A DNA stretch of 8,450 nucleotides from Acidobacteriota bacterium (GTDB lineage Bacteria; Acidobacteriota; Vicinamibacteria; Vicinamibacterales; JAKQTR01), in the NCBI GenBank assembly GCA_026393735.1, contig JAPKZP010000409.1, positions 1 through 8,450 of the forward strand. Direction: 5' to 3'. Of this stretch, positions 1-6,337 are shown piece after piece. Positions within the stretch are counted from its first letter, which is position 1. Each line of letters begins with the position of its first letter. The translations under genes were made by a program, and so were the position numbers. Below the pieces are notes generated by a model, which saw nothing but the letters and a program-made list of their open reading frames with translations, had not been told where the DNA came from and ran no database searches.

Positions 1-1023
1 CATCGACGTGTCGCCCGGGAAGGTGGTGAGCAGCGCGCCGTGGGCCCATCCGAGCTTCACCGCCGTGTCCGGCGACTCGCCGGTCAGCAGCCCGTAGATG
101 AAGCCGGAGGCGAACCCGTCGCCTCCGCCCACGCGATCGAGGACATCCAGTTCGCACGTGGGCGAGGCGTACGTCTGCCCGTTGATCCAGGCCACGGCGC
201 CCCAGCTGTGGCGGTTCGTGGCATGCACCTCGCGCAGCGTCGTCGCGACGACTTTGACGTTCGGGTGCTTCGTCACGACCTTGTCGATCATGCCGAAGAA
301 GGTGCTCGGATCGAGTTTCGACGTGGCCGCGACCTCGGGGCCCGGGATGCCGAGGCCCTTCTGCAGGTCTTCTTCGTTGCCCACGAGCACGTCCACGTGC
401 TCGACGATGCGCGCGACGACACCGGCCGCGCGGGTCTCGCCGCCCCAGATGTTCCAGAGCTTCTCGCGGAAGTTGAGGTCGAAGGACGTCACCGCTCCGG
501 CGGCCTTCGCGGCCTTCATGCCCTCGATGATGAGTTCGCCCGTCGTCTGCGACAGCGCGGCGAAGATCCCGCCGCTGTGGAACCAGCGCACGCCGCCGCC
601 GAAGATCGCCGACCAGTCGACGTCGCCCGGCTTGAGCTGTGCCGCGGCTTCGTTCGATCGGTTGTAGAACACGACCGGCGCCCGCACGCCCTGGCCGCGG
701 TCGCTGTACACGGTGGCCATGTTCGGGCCGTTCACGCCGTTGTGCGCGAAGTGCGTGTAGAACGGCATGACGCCCATGGCGCGCACGCGTTCGGCGATCA
801 GATCGCCGATGGGGTAGTCCACGATCGCGGTGACGATGCCCGTGCGCATGCGGAAGCAATCCGACAGATTGGCGGCGACGTTGAACTCGCCGCCGCTCAC
901 GTGGATTTGGCAGGAGGTCGCCTTGCGGAACGGGATGATGCCGGGATCGAGCCGGTGCACGAGGGCGCCCAGCGAGACGAAATCGAGCGCACCGTCAGGA
1001 CGGATGGACAGACCTTGAGTCAT
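1..1023 (-). CDS. kdgK: 2-keto-3-deoxygluconate kinase, PfkB family (3' end cut by window edge)
   Basis: This gene probably phosphorylates 2-keto-3-deoxygluconate (KDG) with ATP to give KDPG, the entry to the lower Entner-Doudoroff pathway, in the cytoplasm. The 341 visible codons are open to base 1, so only the extreme C-terminus is missing. PfkB/ribokinase signatures run in order: GGEFNVAANLS (residues 44-54, sugar-binding glycines), DLNFREKLW (182-190), a VGNEED segment (215-220), and DRVGGGDGFASGF (296-308) with the presumed catalytic base Asp302. The usual GAGD anion hole reads GGGD here, a variant I associate with KDG-kinase-like members. The chosen ATG follows GGGGAG (1032-1037) by 8 bases. 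It lies 95 bases downstream of gnd on the same strand and is probably in the same operon. KDG specificity rests on overall resemblance and on the sugar-acid neighbours. Another PfkB sugar kinase (for example a fructokinase) cannot be excluded. Confidence 0.85.
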   Translation of the reverse strand, partial: MTQGLSIRPDGALDFVSLGALVHRLDPGIIPFRKATSCQIHVSGGEFNVAANLSDCFRMRTGIVTAIVDYPIGDLIAERVRAMGVMPFYTHFAHNGVNGPNMATVYSDRGQGVRAPVVFYNRSNEAAAQLKPGDVDWSAIFGGGVRWFHSGGIFAALSQTTGELIIEGMKAAKAAGAVTSFDLNFREKLWNIWGGETRAAGVVARIVEHVDVLVGNEEDLQKGLGIPGPEVAATSKLDPSTFFGMIDKVVTKHPNVKVVATTLREVHATNRHSWGAVAWINGQTYASPTCELDVLDRVGGGDGFASGFIYGLLTGESPDTAVKLGWAHGALLTTFPGDTSM

Positions 1024-1118
1024 CGTTGCTGCTCCCCGTGGAGGTGGACATTCGTTCCCATCGCCCGTTCTCGCGGCAGGTGCAGGCCGTCGCACGCAGG
1101 CGATGTCCCCGTCATCAA
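1024..1118 (-). other. gnd-kdgK intergenic spacer
   Basis: This 95-base gap lies between the gnd stop (TAG) and the kdgK start. It contains the kdgK ribosome binding site GGGGAG at 1032-1037. There is also a 7-bp inverted repeat CATCGCC (1059-1065) / GGCGATG (1099-1105) with a loop of about 33 bases. No U-run follows this repeat, so it is not an intrinsic terminator, and I see no good -35/-10 pair. Read-through from gnd into kdgK is the simplest reading. The hairpin could modulate the relative level of kdgK, but that is a guess. Confidence 0.4.
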
Positions 1119-2522
1119 CTACCAGTCCGTGTGGAACGCCCCTGCCTTGTCGATGCGGCGATACGTGTGCGCCCCGAAGTAATCGCGCTGCCCCTGCGTG
1201 AGATTGGCTGGCAGGCGTTCGCTGCGGTACGCGTCGAAGTAAGAGAGCGAGGCGCTGATGGCGGGCGCCGGGATGCCCAACTCGACCGCCGACTGCACGA
1301 GGAACCGCCACGATGCCTGGCGGGTTTCGACCGCCTCCCGGAACGCACCGTCGAGCAGCAGGTTCACCAGTGCGGGATCACGCTGGTAGGCCGCCATGAT
1401 GTCGTTCAGCAGCGTCGCGCGGATGATGCACCCGGCCCGCCACACGCGCGCGATGCCGCCCATCTGCAGGTCGTACGTGTATTCGGCCGACGCCTGGCGG
1501 AGGAGACCGAAGCCCTGGGCGTACGACGTGATCTTGCTGGCGTAGAGCGCCGCTCGCGCCGCCGCGATGAGCGCCTCGCGGTTGCCCTCATAGCGGGGCG
1601 TCGGGCCGCGCAGGATGCGGCTGGCGGCGACGCGTTCGGCCTTGAGCGACGAGAGGATCCGGCTTTCGACTGCCGCGTTGATCGTCGGGATCGGCGCCCC
1701 GATGTCGAACGCGTTCTGGCTCGTCCACTTGCCCGTGCCCTTCTGCTGGGCTTCGTCGAGGATGACGTCCACCAGCGGCCGGCCCGTGTCGGGGTCCGAC
1801 TTCGCGAGCACGGCGGCGGTGATCTCGATCAGGTACGATCGCAGTTCGCCCGTGTTCCAGTGGGCGAAGATGCCGCCGATGTCGGGCGCGCTCAGCTGGA
1901 GGCCGCGCGACAGGATGTCGTACGTTTCGGCGATGAGCTGCATGTCGCCGTACTCGATCCCGTTGTGCACCATCTTCACGAAGTGCCCGGAGCCGCCGGG
2001 GCCCATGTACCCGACGCACGGCTCGCCATCGTCGGCCTTGGCCGAGATCGCCTTCAGGATCGGTGCCAGCGCGTCCCAGGCCTCGCGCTGGCCGCCAGGC
2101 ATGATGGCCGGACCCCACAGCGCCCCCTGCTCGCCGCCCGACACGCCCGTGCCAACGTAGTGGAACCCGCCGGCGGCCAGTTCGCGGCTGCGGCGCTCGG
2201 TGTCGAGAAACCACGAGTTGCCGCCGTCGATCAGGATGTCGCCCTTTTCGAGGTGGGGTTTCAGGTGCGCGATCGCGCTGTCGACAGCGTCGCCCGCCGG
2301 CACCATCATCAGCACCCGCCGCGGCTTCTGCAGCATGGCCATCAGGCCATCCGGCGACTCCGCCAGTTCGACCCGCTTGCCGGCAGCCGGTCCCAACACA
2401 AAGGCCGTGGCCTTCGCCGCCGCCAGGTCGTAGCCCGCGATGCGGAAGCCGTTGCGCTCCATGTTAAGGGCGAGGTTGCTGCCCATCACCCCGAGGCCGA
2501 CGACGCCGATGTCACACACCAT
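1119..2522 (-). CDS. gnd: 6-phosphogluconate dehydrogenase, decarboxylating (probably NAD-preferring)
   Basis: This enzyme oxidatively decarboxylates 6-phosphogluconate to ribulose-5-phosphate and CO2. The protein is 467 residues, the normal length of the homodimeric long-chain form, and looks intact. In order: Rossmann turn GLGVMGSNLALN (9-20), IDGGNS (98-103) and DTERR (107-111), GTGVSGGE (124-131), the active-site block GHFVKMVHNGIEYGDMQLI (179-197) with Lys183, His186 and Asn187, GTGKWT (262-267), and the C-terminal tail QRDYFGAHTYRRIDKAGAF (445-463). The ATG at 2520-2522 was chosen over one 84 bases upstream because the protein then begins like the family and AGGAG (2529-2533) sits 6 bases before it. 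Its first 11 bases overlap the end of the LarA-like gene, implying coupled translation. Odd point: residues 31-34 are YDLA where NADP enzymes carry (F/Y)NR(S/T). The loss of Arg and gain of Asp32 favour NAD. Family identity is near certain; coenzyme preference is inference. Confidence 0.97.
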   Translation of the reverse strand: MVCDIGVVGLGVMGSNLALNMERNGFRIAGYDLAAAKATAFVLGPAAGKRVELAESPDGLMAMLQKPRRVLMMVPAGDAVDSAIAHLKPHLEKGDILIDGGNSWFLDTERRSRELAAGGFHYVGTGVSGGEQGALWGPAIMPGGQREAWDALAPILKAISAKADDGEPCVGYMGPGGSGHFVKMVHNGIEYGDMQLIAETYDILSRGLQLSAPDIGGIFAHWNTGELRSYLIEITAAVLAKSDPDTGRPLVDVILDEAQQKGTGKWTSQNAFDIGAPIPTINAAVESRILSSLKAERVAASRILRGPTPRYEGNREALIAAARAALYASKITSYAQGFGLLRQASAEYTYDLQMGGIARVWRAGCIIRATLLNDIMAAYQRDPALVNLLLDGAFREAVETRQASWRFLVQSAVELGIPAPAISASLSYFDAYRSERLPANLTQGQRDYFGAHTYRRIDKAGAFHTDW

Positions 2523-3792
2523 GTCCCACTCCTGCCTGAACCGCCGGCTTGAGGCGGTAGAGCATTTCTCCCGCGCGGGGCACGACCAGCACGCCGTCGT
2601 GCTCACGGCCCAGCCACTCGTCCTGTCGCACGCCGGCCGGATCCAGGTAGCCGAGGTTGATGCGCCGGCACCGCTCCTCGGGGATCCCGGTGGCCAGCGT
2701 CACGCGAATCCGCGGCACCTCCGCACCGGTGGCTGCGTCGTAGGTGCCCAGTCCCTTCACGTGCGTCGAGTGCGCCAGCACGCCTCCCGGGATGTGCTGG
2801 AACCGCGCCCACTGCCGCAGGAAGTAGTCGCGGCAGTGATAGCCCACCTCGTCGATGTGTTGCCCGTGCGTGTAGCTGACCTCGGTGATGTGCGGCGCAT
2901 AGATCACGATTTCGCCGCCGTCGGCGATGGCGGGCTCGAGCTTGTACATCCCTTTGGCCGCCGTCCAGAGGTCGTCGTACATCTCCGGCATGATCGACAG
3001 CACGCGCGTGTACGGCCTGTCGACCCACACGATGTGTGTCTGCGCGGAGAGGGCCGACGCCGCCTGCCAGGATTCCTGGGGCGTGCCGATGTACAGGCCG
3101 GACAGTCCGTGGTGCGTCACGACCAGGCTGAGGCACGTGACGGGGCGATTCACGAAGCTCGCCGCGCGATCGATGACAGCCCGTACCGGCGTGTAGCCTG
3201 CGCCAATCACGGCGGAACTCGTGATGACCGCGCCGAGCCAGTGCGTGAAGTTGATGACGTCCGGACCCGCGACGCCGGGCACGAGGTACTTCGTCCCGCC
3301 CGAGAAGCCGACAACCTCGTGGGGAAACACCGGCCCGCAGATGAGGATGTGGTCGTACTCGACAACAAGCCGGTTCAGCGCCACCGGGACGTCCTGCTCG
3401 AGCAAGCCGCCCGTCAGGTCGGCAATCTCGCGCGCGGGGATCACGCCGATCTGCGCAAACGTCGCCGGGATGTCCCACCGGTGATTGAAGATCCGGCTCC
3501 GGCCCGCATGCCCGTGCTCGACAGGGCGGCCGATGAGCCGTCCCAGCTGCTCGTCCGTCATGGGTTGATGCGTGCCCAGGGCGACCAGGAAGTCCAGGGC
3601 CGCCACGCGCGGCCCGAGCGTCTTTGTGAGCACCTCGAACATCAGCGGCATCGGCATTGTGCGCGTGCCGTCCGGGATGAGCACGAGCACGCGCCGCCCG
3701 TCCAGCGGTTCGGACGCCAGACCCGTCCGCACCAATCGGCCGACGTCCTGCGGGTCGAGATAGCGGTCCAGGGATCCTTCGCCGGTGAGCAT
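2512..3792 (-). CDS. LarA/DUF2088-family nickel-pincer hydroxyacid racemase/epimerase (possible D-gluconate/D-mannonate 2-epimerase)
   Basis: This belongs to the lactate-racemase superfamily, which moves a hydride at the C2 hydroxyl of 2-hydroxyacids using a covalently bound nickel-pincer nucleotide. At 426 residues it matches the family length. Visible landmarks: DGTR (41-44, matching LarA Asp72/Arg75), GTHQP (73-77, matching His108), and a PHEVVGFSGGTK block (157-168) with His158 and cofactor-anchoring Lys168, then His184. The 10- and 16-residue spacings equal those of LarA His174, Lys184 and His200. A DLWTAAKG segment (274-281) keeps the later Lys (280), but Trp-Thr replaces the LarA Tyr-Gln pair, so lactate is unlikely to be the substrate. 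The start at 3792 gives the right length and has GAGAAAGG (3802-3809) upstream; an earlier ATG at 3867 would overlap the SDR by 47 bases. Known relatives include a D-gluconate 2-epimerase, and the neighbours handle mannonate- and gluconate-type acids. Maturation proteins LarB/C/E are not in view. The family is confident; the substrate is inference. Confidence 0.9.
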   Translation of the reverse strand: MLTGEGSLDRYLDPQDVGRLVRTGLASEPLDGRRVLVLIPDGTRTMPMPLMFEVLTKTLGPRVAALDFLVALGTHQPMTDEQLGRLIGRPVEHGHAGRSRIFNHRWDIPATFAQIGVIPAREIADLTGGLLEQDVPVALNRLVVEYDHILICGPVFPHEVVGFSGGTKYLVPGVAGPDVINFTHWLGAVITSSAVIGAGYTPVRAVIDRAASFVNRPVTCLSLVVTHHGLSGLYIGTPQESWQAASALSAQTHIVWVDRPYTRVLSIMPEMYDDLWTAAKGMYKLEPAIADGGEIVIYAPHITEVSYTHGQHIDEVGYHCRDYFLRQWARFQHIPGGVLAHSTHVKGLGTYDAATGAEVPRIRVTLATGIPEERCRRINLGYLDPAGVRQDEWLGREHDGVLVVPRAGEMLYRLKPAVQAGVGHGV

Positions 3793-3820
3793 GAGGTGGA
3801 GCCTTTCTCGCCTGTCCGGA

Positions 3821-4654
3821 TCAGACGCCACTGAACGCCGAGAAGCCGCCGTCGACCGGCACGACAATGCCCGTGACGAAGGCGGAGGCGGGCGAGAGCA
3901 GCCAGAGCACGGCGCCCAGCAGATCCTCGGGCTCGCCGAATCGTCCTATCGGGGTATGCGCGAGAATCGTTCGGCCGCGGGGCGTGAGTTCGCCAGTGTG
4001 CTGATCGGTCAGCAGGAATCGGTTCTGATTCGTGAGGAAGAAGCCGGGTGCGATCGCGTTGACCCGGATCCGCGGCGAGTACTCCTGGGCGAGGTGCACC
4101 GCCAGCCACTGCGTGAAGTTGCTGACGCCGGCCTTGGCCGCGGAGTACGCCGCGATGCGGGTCAGCGGACGAAACGCGTTCATCGACGAGATGTTGAGCA
4201 CCGTTCCGCTGCCCGCGTCGGCCATGACCTTGCCGAAGACCTGCGACGGCAGGATGGTCCCGAGGATGTTCAGATCGAATACCCACCGCAGGGCATCCGC
4301 CGGCAGATCGAAGAACCGCTGCTCCGCGCTGGTCGTCGCCTTGGGGTGATTGCCGCCGGCGCCGTTGACGAGGGCGTCGACGCCGCCGAACCGTTCCACG
4401 ACGGCGGCCCGGGCACGGGTGAGGCTGTCGACGTCCAGCACGTCGGTCGCGACGAGCAGGGCACGGCTGGCGTGGGGACCCATGCGCTCGAGCACAGCCT
4501 GGCCCGGTTCGATGTTCCGGTCGAGAATCGCGACATTGGCCCCGCAGCACGCCAGGGCGCACGAGATGTCGCCGCCGAGCACGCCGGCGCCGCCAGTGAT
4601 GACGATGGTGCGCCCGGTAAAGTCGTACATGCGGGTGAGTTGTTCGAGATTCAT
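3821..4654 (-). CDS. SDR-family D-mannonate oxidoreductase (fructuronate reductase, Bacillus UxuB/YjmF type)
   Basis: A classical short-chain dehydrogenase of 277 residues, expected to interconvert D-fructuronate and D-mannonate with NAD(H) in hexuronate catabolism. It has the Rossmann glycine motif TGGAGVLG (20-27), Asp45 at the end of the second strand (NAD preference), NGAGG (97-101), Asn129, Ser157 and the catalytic YSAAK (Tyr170, Lys174). The substrate-loop region NQNRFLL (209-215) with ELTPRGRTI (222-230), and the C-terminus VDGGFSAFSGV (267-277), are what I recognise from the mannonate oxidoreductase subgroup rather than generic FabG-like SDRs. It is first in the four-gene cluster, 28 bases ahead of the LarA-like gene, with a promoter about 110-140 bases upstream. 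The chosen ATG has only a weak GGA upstream. The alternative Met9 has no better site, and family members have a similar N-terminal extension. A gluconate 5-dehydrogenase-like role is the main alternative. Confidence 0.85.
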   Translation of the reverse strand: MNLEQLTRMYDFTGRTIVITGGAGVLGGDISCALACCGANVAILDRNIEPGQAVLERMGPHASRALLVATDVLDVDSLTRARAAVVERFGGVDALVNGAGGNHPKATTSAEQRFFDLPADALRWVFDLNILGTILPSQVFGKVMADAGSGTVLNISSMNAFRPLTRIAAYSAAKAGVSNFTQWLAVHLAQEYSPRIRVNAIAPGFFLTNQNRFLLTDQHTGELTPRGRTILAHTPIGRFGEPEDLLGAVLWLLSPASAFVTGIVVPVDGGFSAFSGV

Positions 4655-4764
4655 GGTGCGATTCCGTCGCCGCTGAGAGCGGCTGTGTCAGGGTGTGGCC
4701 GACTCATGGTCATGTGGTCTTACCGCAGCGCAATATCCATGCAAAAGGACAATCCACTTGGCCA

Positions 4765-4794
4765 ACCTTACGCGGCTTGGCGGCGCGCTGTCAA
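4765..4794 (-). promoter_or_regulatory. Sigma-70-type promoter of the sugar-acid cluster
   Basis: On the minus strand a perfect -35 box TTGACA (4789-4794) is followed after 18 bases by TAAGGT (4765-4770), which matches the -10 consensus at 3 of 6 positions including both end bases. Transcription would start near 4757, leaving a leader of about 100 bases before the SDR ATG at 4654. The -35 box overlaps the end of an inverted repeat (4793-4818), the typical arrangement for operator-controlled catabolic promoters. This is a pattern match only. Confidence 0.55.
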
Positions 4795-4818
4795 GATCCC
4801 AGATGTTCCAGGTATCTT
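4793..4818. promoter_or_regulatory. Imperfect inverted repeat, candidate operator
   Basis: The plus-strand arms are AAGATCCC (4793-4800) and GGTATCTT (4811-4818). They pair at 7 of 8 positions around a 10-base centre, giving a 26-bp site. The site abuts and slightly overlaps the -35 box of the sugar-acid promoter. It resembles the binding site of a dimeric repressor or activator of sugar-acid use, but no such one-component regulator is encoded in the window, so the protein that binds it is unknown. Confidence 0.45.
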
Positions 4819-4823
4819 GCTCT

Positions 4824-4856
4824 ATTGTAGCGCATTCTGGCGGGATCTCCGGTCAA
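4824..4856 (-). promoter_or_regulatory. Possible second, weaker upstream promoter
   Basis: On the minus strand TTGACC (4851-4856) and TACAAT (4824-4829, five of six matches to the -10 consensus) are separated by 21 bases, longer than the usual 16-19. If used, transcription would begin just upstream of the 26-bp inverted repeat and run through it. The long spacer makes this doubtful unless an activator assists. Confidence 0.25.
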
Positions 4857-4862
4857 CCCATG

Positions 4863-4880
4863 CACGTTGATGTGTACGTG
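4863..4880. repeat. CACGT-N8-ACGTG inverted repeat
   Basis: Perfect 5-bp arms CACGT (4863-4867) and ACGTG (4876-4880) flank 8 bases, upstream of both candidate promoters of the sugar-acid cluster. The size and position suit a dimeric DNA-binding protein, but short arms like this occur by chance and no binding protein can be named. Confidence 0.25.
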
Positions 4881-4959
4881 AAATGAGCGATAAACACCCA
4901 TCAAAGTGCAAACCGGACCGACCAATTAGCAGTTTCGTCCAGCCGGTGTCGTCCAGAGC

Positions 4960-6327
4960 TTACCCGAGCAGGCCGTACTCGCGCAGCTTGCGATAGAGGT
5001 TGCGCTCGCTGATGCCCAGCTGTCTTGCGGCATGGCCGCGGTGTCCACACGTCGCGCGCAGCGCCGCCTCGATATGGGCACGCTCCAGTTGCTCGAGCGT
5101 CTGTGGGGCGGCGCCGTCCGCGACCGCGGCCGCCGTTCCTACGGCCGTCGCGCTCCTGATGGCCGCCGGCAGGTGTGCCGGCTGGATCTCGGGGCCGTCG
5201 CACACGACCATTGCCGACTCGACGGCATGGAGCAGTTCCCGGACATTGCCCGGCCAGGCATGACCGCGCAGGACGGCCATGGCGGCCTCGCCGATCGTCT
5301 TCCGGAACCCGTACCGCTCGTTGAGGATTCCAGCGAAATGCCGGGCCAGCAGATCGATATCCGACGGGCGCGTCCGCAGCGCCGGCAGTTCGACCGAAAT
5401 CGTGCGGAGCCGGTAGAAGAGGTCCTCGCGGAACAGCCCTTGGCGCACCATGCCGGGCAGGTCGCGATTCGTGGCCGCCAGCACCCGGACGTCCACCCGG
5501 ATCTCGCTCGTCCCCCCGACATGACGGAACGTCGACGCGTCGAGGACGCGGAGCAGCTTCACCTGCGTCGCCTGGCTCACTTCGCCGATTTCGTCGAGGA
5601 AGATCGTGCCGCCGTGCGCGACTTCGAACAGGCCGGGTTTGGCCCGGTCCGCGCCCGTAAAGGCCCCGCGGTCGTGGCCGAAGAGTTCGCTCTGCAGCAG
5701 GCTCTCCTGCAGCGCGGCGCATTCGACGACGATGAACGGCTTCGTGCGGCGCAGGCTGCGCGCGTGGATCAGCCGTGCGACCATCTCCTTGCCGGCTCCC
5801 GTTTCGCCGGTGATGAGCACGGTCGAGTCCGTCGGCGCAATCCGCTCGATGAGCTGGAGCATGTCCCGGAACGCCGGGCTGCTGCCGACAAACGATCCGC
5901 CGGGGTCGGGGGGCGTCAGGCCTCGCTCGAGGAGATGCGTGCGCCGGTGCAGCGTCTGCCGCTCCAGCGCCCGTTGGATCCGGATCTGCAATTCGTCGAG
6001 GGGGCACGGCTTGACAACGTAGTCGAAGGCGCCGATCCGGATGGACTCGATCGCCGTGTCGATCGACCCATGACCAGTCAGCATGACGACTTCGACGCCG
6101 TGATGGCGGTCGCGGACGATCTTGAGCACGTCGAGTCCGCTCATGCCCGGCAACTGCAAGTCCAGCAGGACGACGTCCGGCTCGCGTTCCCCGAGCCTGC
6201 TCACGGCGTCCTCCCCCGACGAGGCGGTGTCGACCGCGAATCCCAGGCGCGTCAGTTCGCCCGCCATCACCTGGCGGAACGCCGCATCGTCGTCCACGAG
6301 CAGGATGGAAGCGCCGGGCTTGGTCAT
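4960..6327 (-). CDS. NtrC/AtoC-family sigma-54-dependent response regulator
   Basis: This 455-residue cytoplasmic transcription activator is phosphorylated by the adjacent kinase and uses ATP hydrolysis to open sigma-54 promoters. The receiver domain (about 6-120) has the acidic pocket VDDD (11-14), phospho-acceptor Asp56 in LLDLQLPG, Thr84 and Lys106. The AAA+ domain (about 146-385) has Walker A GETGAGKE (174-181), the sigma-54-contacting GAFTGA loop (221-226), Walker B TIFLDEIG (241-248), and WPGNVREL (358-365). A Fis-type helix-turn-helix ends the protein (GHAARQLGISERNLYRKLRE, 431-450). All catalytic residues are present. The ATG at 6327 is preferred over 6345: it has AGGA (6333-6336) 5 bases upstream and does not intrude into the kinase gene. 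It lies 7 bases after the kinase stop, so the two are one operon. Its targets are not evident; a sigma-54-like site sits before its own operon. Confidence 0.96.
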   Translation of the reverse strand: MTKPGASILLVDDDAAFRQVMAGELTRLGFAVDTASSGEDAVSRLGEREPDVVLLDLQLPGMSGLDVLKIVRDRHHGVEVVMLTGHGSIDTAIESIRIGAFDYVVKPCPLDELQIRIQRALERQTLHRRTHLLERGLTPPDPGGSFVGSSPAFRDMLQLIERIAPTDSTVLITGETGAGKEMVARLIHARSLRRTKPFIVVECAALQESLLQSELFGHDRGAFTGADRAKPGLFEVAHGGTIFLDEIGEVSQATQVKLLRVLDASTFRHVGGTSEIRVDVRVLAATNRDLPGMVRQGLFREDLFYRLRTISVELPALRTRPSDIDLLARHFAGILNERYGFRKTIGEAAMAVLRGHAWPGNVRELLHAVESAMVVCDGPEIQPAHLPAAIRSATAVGTAAAVADGAAPQTLEQLERAHIEAALRATCGHRGHAARQLGISERNLYRKLREYGLLG

Positions 6328-6331
6328 GGTT

Positions 6332-6337
6332 GTCCTA
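6332..6337 (-). promoter_or_regulatory. Ribosome binding site deciding the regulator start, overlapping the kinase stop
   Basis: The minus strand reads TAGGAC here. The TAG is the stop codon of the histidine kinase, and AGGA within it is a Shine-Dalgarno site 5 bases from the regulator ATG at 6325-6327. The shared bases imply coupled translation of sensor and regulator, and argue against the upstream ATG at 6345. Confidence 0.7.

Larger units (their letters stand above)
4655..4959. other. Intergenic regulatory region between the regulator gene and the sugar-acid cluster
   Basis: This 305-base non-coding gap lies upstream of the SDR gene and downstream of the sigma-54 regulator gene. It contains the TTGACA/TAAGGT promoter, the 26-bp inverted repeat beside it, a second weak TACAAT box and a CACGT-N8-ACGTG repeat, each listed separately. 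Immediately after the regulator stop, the octamer TCGTCCAG occurs at 4935-4942 and again at 4949-4956 (14-base period). The stretch is visibly more AT-rich than the flanking genes. I see no convincing rho-independent terminator for the regulator gene. The short open frame at 4695-4886 on the plus strand has no coding features and is not called. Confidence 0.7.

Noticed and set aside
40..1182. 380-codon plus-strand frame at the left edge
   Set aside because: It is antisense to kdgK, whose PfkB motifs are clear on the minus strand. The plus-strand frame has no family features.
1026..2552. 508-codon open frame on the plus strand
   Set aside because: It lies wholly antisense to gnd, which is conserved end to end. 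It is rich in Arg/Ala/Val and low in complexity, as expected from the opposite strand of high-GC codons, and shows no domain motifs.
2440..3834. 464-codon open frame on the plus strand
   Set aside because: It is antisense to the LarA-like gene, with no recognisable motif and a composition typical of a high-GC shadow frame.
4738..4754. TGG...TTGCA resembling a sigma-54 promoter upstream of the SDR gene (minus strand)
   Set aside because: The GG-to-GC distance is 11 instead of the obligatory 10 bases and the CAC of the -24 box is missing. The TTGACA/TAAGGT pair explains the region better.
4695..4886. 63-codon plus-strand frame in the intergenic region
   Set aside because: It has no ribosome binding site or motif, and it overlaps the promoter elements of the divergent-strand cluster.
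4905..4925. GGTCGGTCCGG region after the regulator stop as a terminator
   Set aside because: The bases do not form a stable stem with each other, and no T-run follows on the minus strand.
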